Assembly: GCA_902791475.1 (NCBI GenBank)
Contig: CADAWC010000002.1
Coordinates: 84,299-148,298 of the forward strand
From: Fibrobacter succinogenes
GTDB taxonomy: Bacteria; Fibrobacterota; Fibrobacteria; Fibrobacterales; Fibrobacteraceae
Length of the DNA stretch: 64,000 nt
Direction of reading: 5' to 3'
Both the position numbers and the translations under genes were made by a program. Under the pieces are notes generated by a model. The model saw only the letters and a list, made by a program, of their open reading frames with translations. It did no database searches and was not told where the DNA came from. Below, piece by piece: positions 25,419 to 35,700 of this stretch; the stretch's first letter is position 1, and every line of letters begins with the position of its first letter.

Positions 25419-27136
25419 TGCTTAAAACTTTGAGAAGAATTATCAAGCTTTCCGGCAAATACAAAAATCGTGTTTACTGGGGACTTGTCTGTAGCATTCT
25501 GAATTCAGTTTTCAACAGTTTCTCGGTTTTTGCATTCCTCTGGGTGCTCATACACATCGACAACCTCTCGATGGAAATCATTTGGCAAACCGTCGAAATT
25601 TTAGCCGCAGGACTTTTCGGTAAAACCATCCTCAAGTTCTTAACAAATATGTTCATGACCGCCGCAGGATACATCATCTTTACGGACAAGAGACTTGAAC
25701 TTGGCGATAAGCTGAAGAACGCCCCGATGGGCTATTTTTCAAAAGAATCGCTCGGCCGCATCAACAATACAATTACGACAAACATGGCGACTCTCGAAAA
25801 CTTCACGATGATGGCCGTTGACAATGTTGTCGGCGGGATTTTGCAAGGCATCGGTATTTCGATTTTCCTTATGATTTTCAACTGGAAGATCGGAGCTGTC
25901 GCTATTTCCGGAATTTTGCTTTCCACATTATTCTTATCGCTCATTCAAAAGAAATCTTCAGCATTATCTTTAAAGCGATACAACGCCGTAGAAAAAGTCA
26001 CAAACAACGTCATCGAATACATCCGAGGCATTGCAGTCGTCCGCTCCTTTGGGCGCGGCAACGCTGCCAAGCTCGATGAAACCTTTGAAGAGTTTGAAAA
26101 GACGAGCGTCAATATGGAAAAAGGGATTCTCGTTCCGCACGGATTGTTCAGGGGCACACTTGAAGTTTTTAGCGGAATAATAACCTTAATTTCTGCATGG
26201 CTTACTTTGCAAGGATCAATGGACTTCAAGTACGGAATAATGTTCATTATCTCATCATTTGTCATCTACGGTCAAATGGAACTGCTCGCTAACGGAACAT
26301 TCCTGATGGAACAGATCGAAACCGCCATGGACCAGATGGACGAAACTTACAATGTACCAAGACTGACCGGAACTGAATCTGTTGATGAAAAAAATACCGA
26401 TATTGAAATCAAGGATGTAACTTTCGGCTACGATTCCCGCATCATTTTAGACAAGGTCAGCGCCAAGATTCCGGCAAAGTCTAAATGCGCTATCGTCGGT
26501 TATTCCGGCAGCGGCAAGACCACTTTATGCAACCTGATTGTCCGTTTTTGGGATGTTCAATCGGGTTCAATCACATTCGGCGGCAAGGACATCAAGAGCT
26601 ATGCGCCGGATGAATTGCTGTCGCATTTTTCGATGGTGTTCCAAAATGTTTTCCTGTTCAATGACACCGTCGAAAATAACATTAGATTCGGCTGTCCGAA
26701 TGCAACGCACGAACAAATCGTAGAAGTTGCAAAACGCGCCCGTTGCCACGATTTCATTGAAGCACTCCCCGACGGATATAACACCGTCATTGGCGAAAAT
26801 GGCAGCAGCCTTTCCGGTGGTGAGAAACAACGCATTTCGATTGCGCGAGCCCTCTTAAAAGACGCACCGGTCGTCATCCTCGATGAAGCGACATCTTCTG
26901 TGGATCCCGAAAATGAATCGGAATTGATGGAAGCGATTGCAGAACTCACTAAAGGAAAAACGGTCATCTCTATCGCCCATCGTTTGAATACGGTAAAGAA
27001 CGCCGATCAGATTCTTGTCATTGACCACGGACATATCGTACAACGCGGCACACATAAAGAGCTCTGCAACGTCAACGGCGTTTATAAGAAATTTTTGGAT
27101 ATTAGGAAAGCTTCGGCAGGCTGGAGCATTACCTAA
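25418..27136 (+). CDS. ABC half-transporter, YbtQ-like (membrane domain + ATPase)
   Basis: The 572-residue partner of the preceding half-transporter has six membrane helices (~1-305) and an ATPase domain with Walker A GYSGSGKTT, signature LSGGEKQR and Walker B VVILDEATSSVDPENE. AAGGAGG lies upstream and the start overlaps the previous stop region, so both are made together. By analogy with YbtPQ the pair should carry the metal-loaded product over the inner membrane. The next gene starts about 17 bases downstream. Confidence 0.85.
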   Translation: MLKTLRRIIKLSGKYKNRVYWGLVCSILNSVFNSFSVFAFLWVLIHIDNLSMEIIWQTVEILAAGLFGKTILKFLTNMFMTAAGYIIFTDKRLELGDKLKNAPMGYFSKESLGRINNTITTNMATLENFTMMAVDNVVGGILQGIGISIFLMIFNWKIGAVAISGILLSTLFLSLIQKKSSALSLKRYNAVEKVTNNVIEYIRGIAVVRSFGRGNAAKLDETFEEFEKTSVNMEKGILVPHGLFRGTLEVFSGIITLISAWLTLQGSMDFKYGIMFIISSFVIYGQMELLANGTFLMEQIETAMDQMDETYNVPRLTGTESVDEKNTDIEIKDVTFGYDSRIILDKVSAKIPAKSKCAIVGYSGSGKTTLCNLIVRFWDVQSGSITFGGKDIKSYAPDELLSHFSMVFQNVFLFNDTVENNIRFGCPNATHEQIVEVAKRARCHDFIEALPDGYNTVIGENGSSLSGGEKQRISIARALLKDAPVVILDEATSSVDPENESELMEAIAELTKGKTVISIAHRLNTVKNADQILVIDHGHIVQRGTHKELCNVNGVYKKFLDIRKASAGWSIT

Positions 27137-27153
27137 ACAAAGGATTGCGAAAA

Positions 27154-27897
27154 ATGGAAAAAACTCTCGAGGAACGCTGGTTCCCCTTCTCCACTTATGC
27201 CCTAAACGACACGGAACATAAAAAAATATTCTGTTTTCACCATGCAGGAGGTTCCGCAAGCGTATACCGCAAGTGGACTTTCGAAAAGAAAAACACGAAT
27301 TTCATCTGCGTCGAGCTTCCCGGCAAGGGAACTCGCCGCCGCGAACCGTTTGTCGGCGACTTCAAGAAGCTCCTCGATCCGCTTTGCGAATGCATCATCA
27401 AGGTCACTCAAGGAAAACCGTTTATCCTGTTCGGACACAGCATGGGTGCCGCCATGGCATTCTATGTCGCAGAGCACCTGCAAAGCAAATACGGCATCCG
27501 CCCGGAAAAGCTTATCGCCGCAGGCCGCCAGGCCCCGCAGGATGAAGATCCGGGAGAATTCAAGACTTATATGGGCGACGATGCGCTTATCCGCGAACTC
27601 AAAAAGTACAACGCCACGCCCAAGGAAATTCTTGAAAACGAGGAACTGCTCCACTTTGTACTCCCAGAAGTCCGCAAGGACTACACGCTCAACGAAAGCC
27701 TGATTTACAACGGCGAACGCATTGACGCCCCGATTTACATCAATTGCGGTTCAAGAGACATTGGCGCCACGTCAACAATCATGCAGCGTTGGCAAACCGT
27801 CACAACAAAAGAATTCAAGGAAAAGGAATTCGAAGGAGACCATTTCTTCGTCCTGAATTCAGAAAAATATCCAGAATATCTCGCTACAGCAGGTTAA
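27154..27897 (+). CDS. Type II thioesterase (YbtT/GrsT-like)
   Basis: The ATG at 27154 is preferred to a TTG at 27145 because AAAGGA lies nine bases before the ATG and directly abuts the TTG. The product (247 residues) is an alpha/beta hydrolase with KKIFCFHHAGGSASVYRKW at the start, nucleophile elbow FGHSMGAAMAFY (~residue 93), and late His in FEGDHFFVL. Type II thioesterases clear wrong or stalled acyl groups from NRPS carrier domains. It precedes the first NRPS gene by 6 bases. Confidence 0.9.
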   Translation: MEKTLEERWFPFSTYALNDTEHKKIFCFHHAGGSASVYRKWTFEKKNTNFICVELPGKGTRRREPFVGDFKKLLDPLCECIIKVTQGKPFILFGHSMGAAMAFYVAEHLQSKYGIRPEKLIAAGRQAPQDEDPGEFKTYMGDDALIRELKKYNATPKEILENEELLHFVLPEVRKDYTLNESLIYNGERIDAPIYINCGSRDIGATSTIMQRWQTVTTKEFKEKEFEGDHFFVLNSEKYPEYLATAG

Positions 27898-27903
27898 AAA
27901 TTT

Positions 27904-30630
27904 ATGTTCACAAACAATCTTGAATGCATCCATTCTGCCGTTTTTGCAAAAGCTTTTGAAACGCCATCAGCGACCGCACTCGTATCGCGAAATGCAGACG
28001 GCACTTACAGCCAAAAGACATACGCCGAGCTTTCTGAAAGCGCCTTGAAAATTGCGACATCCCTCAAGACCGCAGGTGTAAAAGCAAAAGACCTCGTCGC
28101 CATCGTTTTACCGAAGGGAATGAACCAGATTTTCTGTACGCTCGGGATTCAGGCCGTCGGTGCCGCTTATGTTCCTGTTGGAATCCACCAGCCGATGGAA
28201 AGGATGCACAAGATTTTTGACGCTGCAAAAATTTCTGCAATCATCACCGATGATGCACACGCAGAACAAATTCGCAAGGAAAATACGGCCTGGAAGGTCA
28301 TCGCCATCGATGAAGCTCTGCAAAATATTCCGATGATCGAAGATGTAATTGTCGAAGACCCTTCGCTCCTCGCCTACATCATTTTTACCTCTGGCACAAC
28401 GGGCGTTCCGAAAGGCGTGATGATTTCACATCGTGGCGCAAGCAACACCATCCGCGACATCAACGCGCGCTTTAATTTAACAGCAAATGACGCCTGTATG
28501 GCGATTTCAGAATTAGACTTTGACCTTTCCGTTTATGACATTTTCGGCATGCTTTCCTTGGGCGGAAAGGTCATTGTCCTCTCTGAAGAAACTAAAAAAG
28601 AAGCAAGCATCTGGAAACAGATCGCAAGCGATCAAAAAGTGACTTTGTGGAATTCCGTCCCGGCACTTTTTGAAATGTTCACGATTGTCGCAGGCGACAA
28701 GGCAAGCACAATCCCGCTAAAGACCGTGATGCTTTCGGGCGACTGGATTCCGCTCCCGCTTTTCGGCGCCACAAAAAAACTTTGGCCAAGTGTTCGATTT
28801 ATCTCACTCGGTGGCGCTACAGAAGTCTCTATTTGGTCCGTTTGGTACGAAGTAAACACATTGAATCCAGAATGGAAATCCATCCCTTACGGCAAGGCCT
28901 TGTTGAATCAAAAAATCAAGGTCATGGACGAAAAAGGTCAGGAATGTCCAACCGGTGAAGCGGGCGAACTCTGGATTGGCGGCGTAGGCGTTGCTGAAGG
29001 CTACTTGAATCAACCGAATTTGACGCAGGAGCGCTTCCCCGTTGAAAATGGTGAACGCTGGTACAGGACAGGCGATAAAGTCCGCATGATGGCTGATGGA
29101 AATTCAGAATTCCTGGGACGTCTCGATACACAGATCAAGCTCGGCGGTTTCCGCATCGAACTTGGCGAAATCGAAAACGTCATCAAGAAAAAATCAAACA
29201 TTGTCAACGCCGCCGCAGTCGTTGTCGAAAACGGAACCAAAAAGGAAATTGTCGCTGCGGTCATCCCCGCACTGAATAAAGAAAAAATTGCAAAGTACGA
29301 TTATAAGTTTGTTGAGGAATACGAAGACGAAAATCTGCCAGAGCGCACCAACGCCGTCGCCGCACTGATTCACGACATCCGTTCCAGTATCAAGGTGATC
29401 CCGGAAAAATCAAAGAACGCGTTTGCACTGTGGAACAATTGGCTTTTCAAAAACGGCTTTGAAAGCATCCGTCCGAGTGTAGAATCTGATTTTTCAAAAA
29501 ATTTGAACAGCGCTGAAAATGTTGAATTGCTGAAAAACGTGCTTCTCGGCAACCGCCCGGAAACGGACCTTTTAATCAACAAATTTTTCGCTCCAGAAAA
29601 ATTGCTTTGCGAAAGTGTAGCGTTCAAGACTTTCATCGGCAAGGCCGTCACGACAGCCGCCGCTGACGACATCAAGAAGATCGCATTCCTGAATGCTCGT
29701 TCTGGGCTTGGCGTACAAGAATTCTTGAATCGCTACCAAAAGAACGGAATGGAAATTACGTTGTTTGACGAGTCCACAGGCATGCTTGACGAAGCCCGCG
29801 ATACACTGCGTAACTGGAAAGACAATCTCAGATTCAAGCAGCTGGACCTCAGCGCATGCGTACAGGAATTAGAATCTTACGACTTGATCATTGATGCAGG
29901 ATTTTTGCACACGTACAACAACCCCGCCGACGCCATTTCCTTTGCCTACATGATTCTCAAAAAAGGCGGAAAGTTCATGGCTCTCGATTTCGAGAATTTC
30001 GACCCGGTCGCCATCGTAAGTTCTGCCGTTCTGGAAAACGGCTTTGCCAAGTATACGCGCTTGCGCCGTTTCACGTCACTCTTGACGGATGAAGAATGGG
30101 AATCCATTTTCAAGGAATTGCCATTTGAAACCATCTCGCTTGAAAACAATTCTCACTTTGTACAGACGATTATCGCAAAAAAATCCGCTAACGCAAAGGA
30201 ATTTCTCGGCAGCGAATTTGATGAATACCTGAAGACGAATCTCGTTCCGTACATGATTCCGTCTAGAACAGAAATATTCGTCAAGTTCCCGCTCACGGCA
30301 AACGCCAAGGTGGACCGCAAGACAATTACCGCATATTTGAAAAAGACAATTACCGTCGATGTAAACGAAAACTACGAAGGGCGCGAAAAAGAACTTGCGA
30401 ACATCTGGAAGTCGTTACTCTCACTTGAGAAAATCGACCGACACGCCAACTTCTTTGAAATCGGTGGCGATAGCCTTCTGGCCACGCGATTCATTGAAAA
30501 GATCCATACGCAGTTCGGCGTCGAAATTTCGCTCCGTGAATTTTTTGAGAACGCGGAATTGCACGACCTCGCCCTCATTTTTGAAGAACGAATCAACGCG
30601 CTCGGCGACATTGAAGAGGGTGAAATATGA
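27904..30630 (+). CDS. NRPS: adenylation (Cys) with embedded methyltransferase-like domain, then carrier domain
   Basis: The 908-residue protein has no condensation domain. Adenylation core ~10-460: FTSGTTGVPKG, ELDFDLSVYDIFG, LWNSVPALFEM, LSGDWIPL, SLGGATEVSIW and YRTGD. The pocket reads D-L-Y-N-M-S-L-I-W-K, one change from the standard cysteine code DLYNLSLIWK. Residues ~465-770 between core motifs A8 and A10 hold a class-I methyltransferase-like domain whose SAM loop is altered (FLNARSGLG), as in the epimerase-type insert of pyochelin and yersiniabactin synthetases. A10 is NAKVDRK (~800). Carrier domain ~825-900 with FFEIGGDSLLATRF. The missing Cy domain may come from the stand-alone protein at 37050-38495. 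Overlaps the next gene by 4 bases. Confidence 0.87.
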   Translation: MFTNNLECIHSAVFAKAFETPSATALVSRNADGTYSQKTYAELSESALKIATSLKTAGVKAKDLVAIVLPKGMNQIFCTLGIQAVGAAYVPVGIHQPMERMHKIFDAAKISAIITDDAHAEQIRKENTAWKVIAIDEALQNIPMIEDVIVEDPSLLAYIIFTSGTTGVPKGVMISHRGASNTIRDINARFNLTANDACMAISELDFDLSVYDIFGMLSLGGKVIVLSEETKKEASIWKQIASDQKVTLWNSVPALFEMFTIVAGDKASTIPLKTVMLSGDWIPLPLFGATKKLWPSVRFISLGGATEVSIWSVWYEVNTLNPEWKSIPYGKALLNQKIKVMDEKGQECPTGEAGELWIGGVGVAEGYLNQPNLTQERFPVENGERWYRTGDKVRMMADGNSEFLGRLDTQIKLGGFRIELGEIENVIKKKSNIVNAAAVVVENGTKKEIVAAVIPALNKEKIAKYDYKFVEEYEDENLPERTNAVAALIHDIRSSIKVIPEKSKNAFALWNNWLFKNGFESIRPSVESDFSKNLNSAENVELLKNVLLGNRPETDLLINKFFAPEKLLCESVAFKTFIGKAVTTAAADDIKKIAFLNARSGLGVQEFLNRYQKNGMEITLFDESTGMLDEARDTLRNWKDNLRFKQLDLSACVQELESYDLIIDAGFLHTYNNPADAISFAYMILKKGGKFMALDFENFDPVAIVSSAVLENGFAKYTRLRRFTSLLTDEEWESIFKELPFETISLENNSHFVQTIIAKKSANAKEFLGSEFDEYLKTNLVPYMIPSRTEIFVKFPLTANAKVDRKTITAYLKKTITVDVNENYEGREKELANIWKSLLSLEKIDRHANFFEIGGDSLLATRFIEKIHTQFGVEISLREFFENAELHDLALIFEERINALGDIEEGEI

Positions 30631-31700
30631 TCGGTATTCTCGGTGCATACGGAAACATCGGAGTTTGGGCAACGAGATTCATCAAGGTCAACAGTTCGCA
30701 AAAGCTTCGCATTGGCGGACGCAACATCGATAAAGTCGATTCCACAATTCGTGAAGAATTTGCAAATGCGGACTGGGTAAAAGTTGACGTATCCGATAAA
30801 GAACGCATTGAGCAGTTTATAACCGGGTGCGATTGCATCCTGGACTGCACAAAGATTTCAGAAAAAGACGCCTTGCAAATGGACGACATTGCCTCCGTTG
30901 CAAAAGTTCCTGTAGTCCATTTAGGAATTGTCGGTTATCGCAAGGGAAAATACAGCACTCCCATCATTTACGGTGCAGGGAGCATTCCCGGGCTTTCTGG
31001 ACTCATTCCGCAGTATTTAGCGCAACATTTCGACTCTGTCGAAAAGTGCGATTTCTATTACGGCGGGATCGGTTCCTTCTCGTACACGGCCGCCCGCGAT
31101 TACATGGAAGGCATTTTCGAAAGCACTAACCATTCCATGAGCTACTGGAAAGATGGCGAATTGCAGCCATTCACGCCAGCAACAACAAGCCCAGCCGATG
31201 TCCTGGAAAGTTTTCTTGGAACATTCAAAGCGTTCCCATACTTTGATGAAGAATCAGCTGCGGTCGTCCAGAAAATCGGATTCAGGGAAGCCCGTTTCCA
31301 GATGTGCCTTGGCGGCGAGCGCACCTTAAGAACTTTGGATTCTGCAAGGTCACAATACAAGCAAAATCCAGAAAAGACGATCGAGGAAATTTGCCGTTCA
31401 ACCCAGCTTGACTGCTTCGGAAAAAGCGAAAACGCCATCTTTGTCTGCAACATTGACGGAACCGCAAATGGAGCCGATTGTCAAAAGCAATTGATCATTT
31501 CGGGACTTGCGCCTTCGCAGTTAACAGGTTCTGTAGCCGGCGCTACGGTCATAACGGTCCTAGAAAAAGAACTCCCCCATCAAGAATTTCTTCTGGGCGA
31601 AACGGACTTAAGTAACGACATCATCAACAAGCTAAGCAATATACAATCCTTTTCATGCGTAACAAAGAACGTGAGTGATGAAATTGAAGGAGAAATTTAA
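30627..31700 (+). CDS. Saccharopine-dehydrogenase-like NADP-binding oxidoreductase
   Basis: The 357-residue protein starts with a Rossmann motif GILGAYGNIGVWATR and fits the saccharopine dehydrogenase NADP-binding family (CDCILDCTKISEKDAL, VVHLGIVGYRKGKY, YGAGSIPGLSGLIP). Such proteins reduce imines or carbonyls with NAD(P)H. It lies between an NRPS gene and a thiazolinyl-imide-reductase-like gene, so it may be a second tailoring reductase acting on the carrier-bound chain. Its substrate is not known, and the match to family is by motif only. No counterpart is part of the standard yersiniabactin or pyochelin sets. Confidence 0.65.
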   Translation: MIGILGAYGNIGVWATRFIKVNSSQKLRIGGRNIDKVDSTIREEFANADWVKVDVSDKERIEQFITGCDCILDCTKISEKDALQMDDIASVAKVPVVHLGIVGYRKGKYSTPIIYGAGSIPGLSGLIPQYLAQHFDSVEKCDFYYGGIGSFSYTAARDYMEGIFESTNHSMSYWKDGELQPFTPATTSPADVLESFLGTFKAFPYFDEESAAVVQKIGFREARFQMCLGGERTLRTLDSARSQYKQNPEKTIEEICRSTQLDCFGKSENAIFVCNIDGTANGADCQKQLIISGLAPSQLTGSVAGATVITVLEKELPHQEFLLGETDLSNDIINKLSNIQSFSCVTKNVSDEIEGEI

Positions 31701-31701
31701 A

Positions 31702-32775
31702 ATGCAACGAAAAAAAGTCATCGTGTGCGGAAGCACTTTTGGGCAGTTTTACATCCACGCTCTTCAAAGCATGCCCGAGCGATTTGAACTGGTAGGCTTA
31801 TATGGTAAAGGCAGCGAGCGTTCCAAGAAATGTGCCGACACCTACGGCATTCCGCTGATTACCGAATTTGACCAAATTCCTCAAGTTGACATTGCATGCG
31901 TCGTCATCAGCTCAGGTACAATTGGCGGCATCGGCACGGACCTCGCCATCCGTTTTATGAACAAAGGCGTCAATGTCATTCAGGAACAGCCGATCCATTT
32001 GAAGGATGTTTCGCTCTGCTTTAGAGCCGCAAAGCGCAACAATGTTTATTACAAAGTCTGCGATCTTTACCCAAAGCTTTCTGAAGTCTCGCGTTTCATC
32101 CGTATCGCAAACGAGCTGAACAAGAAAGAGTTGCCGCTTTACATCAAGGGCGCATTCTGCCCGCAGGTTTCCTACCCCGCAATCGACATCCTTTCGCATG
32201 CATTGCCATCCATTTTTTCGTTTGTCGTAGATAGCGTTGCCGATGCCGTCGGTCCATTCGACATCTTGACCGGAAAACTGGATGATATTCCAATCATGCT
32301 GGAATACAACAACCAGGTTTTCCCGGAAGACCGCGACAATTACGAGCACCTGTTGCACAATTTCGCCTTCGTGTACGAATCAGGCCGCCTCATCCTTGAA
32401 GATACCTTCGGCCCCGTCTTGTGGAAGCCGAGAATGCATATTCCTAAGTCTTTGTACAATCCCGAGAACCAAAAGAATATGCCGGCCTATGTTCTTGAAA
32501 ACACCATAGAACCGCTAGGCAATTACAGTCCAAAGCACTTTGACCAGGCGCTTTTCGGAGACTGGAAGCAGGGAATCGCAGACAACATCCTGGAGTTGGA
32601 ATCGATGATCGACAACCATGTCGATTTAGCGCCACTCGCACAGCGACAGATTCAAGTTTCCAAGAAATGGAACGAGCTTACAAGCGCCTTCAGCTTTGCA
32701 AAAATCATCCACCCAGACGGTCATCATTACATTCCGTCTAACGATATCAAAAAATTTAGCGGGGAGAATGTATAA
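31702..32775 (+). CDS. Thiazolinyl imide reductase (YbtU/PchG/Irp3-like)
   Basis: The ATG at 31702 is used because GAAGGAG lies nine bases before it, within the end of the previous gene; an upstream ATG at 31675 lies inside that gene. The protein (357 residues) has VIVCGSTFGQFYIHALQ at the N-terminus, VQEQPIHLKDVSLCFRAAKR (~90-120) and the GFO/IDH-like second domain with LYIKGAFCPQVSYPAIDILSHALP, matching thiazolinyl imide reductases. These reduce a carrier-bound thiazoline C=N to a thiazolidine with NADPH. The stop overlaps the next NRPS start (TAATG). Confidence 0.85.
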   Translation: MQRKKVIVCGSTFGQFYIHALQSMPERFELVGLYGKGSERSKKCADTYGIPLITEFDQIPQVDIACVVISSGTIGGIGTDLAIRFMNKGVNVIQEQPIHLKDVSLCFRAAKRNNVYYKVCDLYPKLSEVSRFIRIANELNKKELPLYIKGAFCPQVSYPAIDILSHALPSIFSFVVDSVADAVGPFDILTGKLDDIPIMLEYNNQVFPEDRDNYEHLLHNFAFVYESGRLILEDTFGPVLWKPRMHIPKSLYNPENQKNMPAYVLENTIEPLGNYSPKHFDQALFGDWKQGIADNILELESMIDNHVDLAPLAQRQIQVSKKWNELTSAFSFAKIIHPDGHHYIPSNDIKKFSGENV

Positions 32776-35700
32776 TGAACAATATCGAAGCCCTCATCGA
32801 ATCCTTTGAAAAATCCGGCATCCATCTTTTTATGGATGGAGAAAAGCTGCGCTACAAGGCTTCTAAAGAATTGATGACCCCAGAAGTCTTAAGCCAACTG
32901 AAAGCACACAAGGCCGAAATCATTGAACAGCTGAACAAGAGCGCAAACGAAAATACATTCGTCATCGACCGTACACACCGTTACGAACCGTTCCCGTTAA
33001 CGGACGTACAGTCTGCCTACATGCTTGGCCGCAGCAAGACTTTCGAATACGGCGGTGTTGCATGCCACGTGTATCTCGAAATAAAGTATCAAGAACTGGA
33101 CACTCAAAAAGTTAGGGACATCTGGAACGCTCTTGTCGCAAAGTACGACATGCTGCACGCCGTCATTAACGAAGGCGGATTCCAGCAGGTACTCAAGGAA
33201 ATCCCGACATTAGAAATCCCAGAATGGGATTTGGTAAAGCACCCGGAAAAAGCAGCCGCTTTTGAAAATTTCCGCAAGGAAATGGGTAGCCGCGCATACA
33301 CCATCGGCAAATGGCCTATGTTCGGGCTTGCCGTTAGCCGAAGCGCAGAAGGGGCCATCCTTCATTTCTCTATCGAGTTTCTGCTTGCGGACTGGACAAG
33401 CATCTGGAAACTCGTTGCCGAATTTGAAGCCGCCTATTTTGACGGAATCGCCGTTTCGGGCGAAGAAGAAGTTTCTTTCCGTGACTACCTAATTGCAGAA
33501 AAGAAAATCAAGTCTAGTGCTCGATACGAAAAAGAAAAGAGCTATTGGATGAACCGCATTGCGGAATTGCCCGAAGCTCCAGAACTTCCGAAACTTCCGG
33601 CAAACGAATCCAAAGATTCTTTCGGCAGAAAGTTCCTGCGCATTCCGGCAGACGCCTGGAACCGCATGAAGACGCGCGCAAAGCAATACGGTCTCACGCC
33701 TACCGTTCCCATACTTTCGTGCTATGCAGATGTTTTGGCCAAATGGAGCCAGAGCAAGCGTTTCTGCATCAACATGACCGTTCTGAACCGCCTCCCGCTT
33801 CATGAAAAAGTCATGGACATTGTCGGAGACTTCACTTCGCTCAGCCTGTTAGAAGTTGATTTGTCCAAGCGCGAGAACTTCCTCGTTCGCACACGCAGAC
33901 TCAATGCACGTCTATTCGAAGACCTGGACAATCGCCTTTTCAGCGGCGTCGAGGTCATGCGCGAAATTTCAAGACAAAGCAAAAAATCTAGCCTTTCGAT
34001 GCCGATCGTCTACACGAGCGCGATTGGCCTTGCCGATTCTGGATCGCCTCTACGCGGTGAATTTTCCGGCGGCATTTCACAGACTCCGCAGACATTCATC
34101 GACTGTCAGGTGATGGACGGCGCATTCGGCTTACAAGTCAACTGGGATTACCGCGAAGGCGTATTCCCCGCTGGCGTACTCGAAGCCATGTTTGAAGCCT
34201 TTGAAAAGCGCTTGCTCGCATTGGCAAATGAAAACGCAGACTGGGAAAACATTGCAGAAATTGCGCTCCCGACACGCGATGCCGCCGAGCGCTTTGAAGC
34301 AAACGATACGAAGAAAAAATGGAATGTCCGTTTGCTGCAAGATGATTTTATCGAAAGCGTCAAACGCACTCCGAAAAAAATCGCCATTGACGACGGCCAT
34401 GTAAAATTCACATTTGAAGAACTTGACGCACGTGCCAAAGTTCTTGCAAGCAAGCTGATCAAGCTCGGCGTAAAGCCACAAGATTGCGTCCCCGTGCTGA
34501 TGGAAAAATCGTCATGGCAAATCGTCGCTGTTTTTGGCATTCTGTACGCTGGCGCCATTTACGTTCCCATCGCAGCCGCCAAGGCCAAGGGTCGTGCCGA
34601 AAAGATCGTCAAGAAGACAGGTGCAAAAGTTGCCATTGGCATTTCTACAGACGAAGCGCTCCTTGAAAACAAGCTTACGACAATAAATGTTGACACGCTC
34701 AGCAATGATGCCACAGCCATCGATACAACGACATTCCCGAAGCGCATTCCCGAAGACATCGCCTACATCATTTACACAAGCGGAAGCACCGGCGAGCCGA
34801 AGGGCGTTGTCATTACGCATAAAGGAGCCATGAACACCATCGACGACATGAACGACCGTTTCAATGTCACTGCCGACGATGCCGTTCTTGGACTTTCGCA
34901 GCTCAACTTCGACCTTTCCGTCTATGACATTTTCGGCATTCTCGCTCACGGCGGAACGGTCATATTCCCGACAGCCGAAGATTACATGAACCCTGAAGCT
35001 TGGGAAGCATTAATCCACAAGCATAACATCACCGTATGGAATACAGTACCGGCGTTGATGAAGATGCTCCTCAACTTTGTGGAAAGCATGAGTTCTGCAG
35101 AACCGCTCCCACTCAAGGAAGTATTCCTTTCTGGCGACTGGATTCCTGTGGATATGCCCGAAAAGATCCGCAAATTTGCGCCCAACGTGGATGTCATCTG
35201 CCTCGGCGGCGCAACGGAAGCATCGATTTGGTCCAATTACCACCGTTACTATCCGGATGACGGTCTCAAGATTTTGCCATACGGCCGCCCGCTCGCAAAC
35301 CAGACCATGCATATTCTGGACGAAAATCTTGAACCGTGCCCGACAATGGTTACTGGGCAGATTGCACTTGGCGGCGATGGCGTAGCCCTCGGCTACTACC
35401 TCGATGAAGAACGCACTGCCGCACAGTTTGTAGACCTTCCAAGCACTGGTGAACACGTCTATTTGACAGGCGACATGGGTCGTTATCTCCCTGGTGGCGA
35501 AATCGAGTTCCAAGGCCGCAAAGACAATCAGGTCAAAATTCGCGGACACCGCATCGAGCTTGGCGAAATTGAAAATGTCCTGCGCGACTATGAATTCATA
35601 AACAACGCCGCAGTCGTTGTCGCCCCGGACCACAAGGAAATCTACGCCATGATTGAAACATTGGCCGGGTATTCCGACGAATCGTTAAAATCATACTTGG

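Noticed and set aside
31675..31702. Upstream ATG (31675) for the thiazolinyl imide reductase
   Set aside because: It lies within the previous gene and adds MMKLKEKFK before the conserved N-terminus; the ATG at 31702 has GAAGGAG at a good distance.
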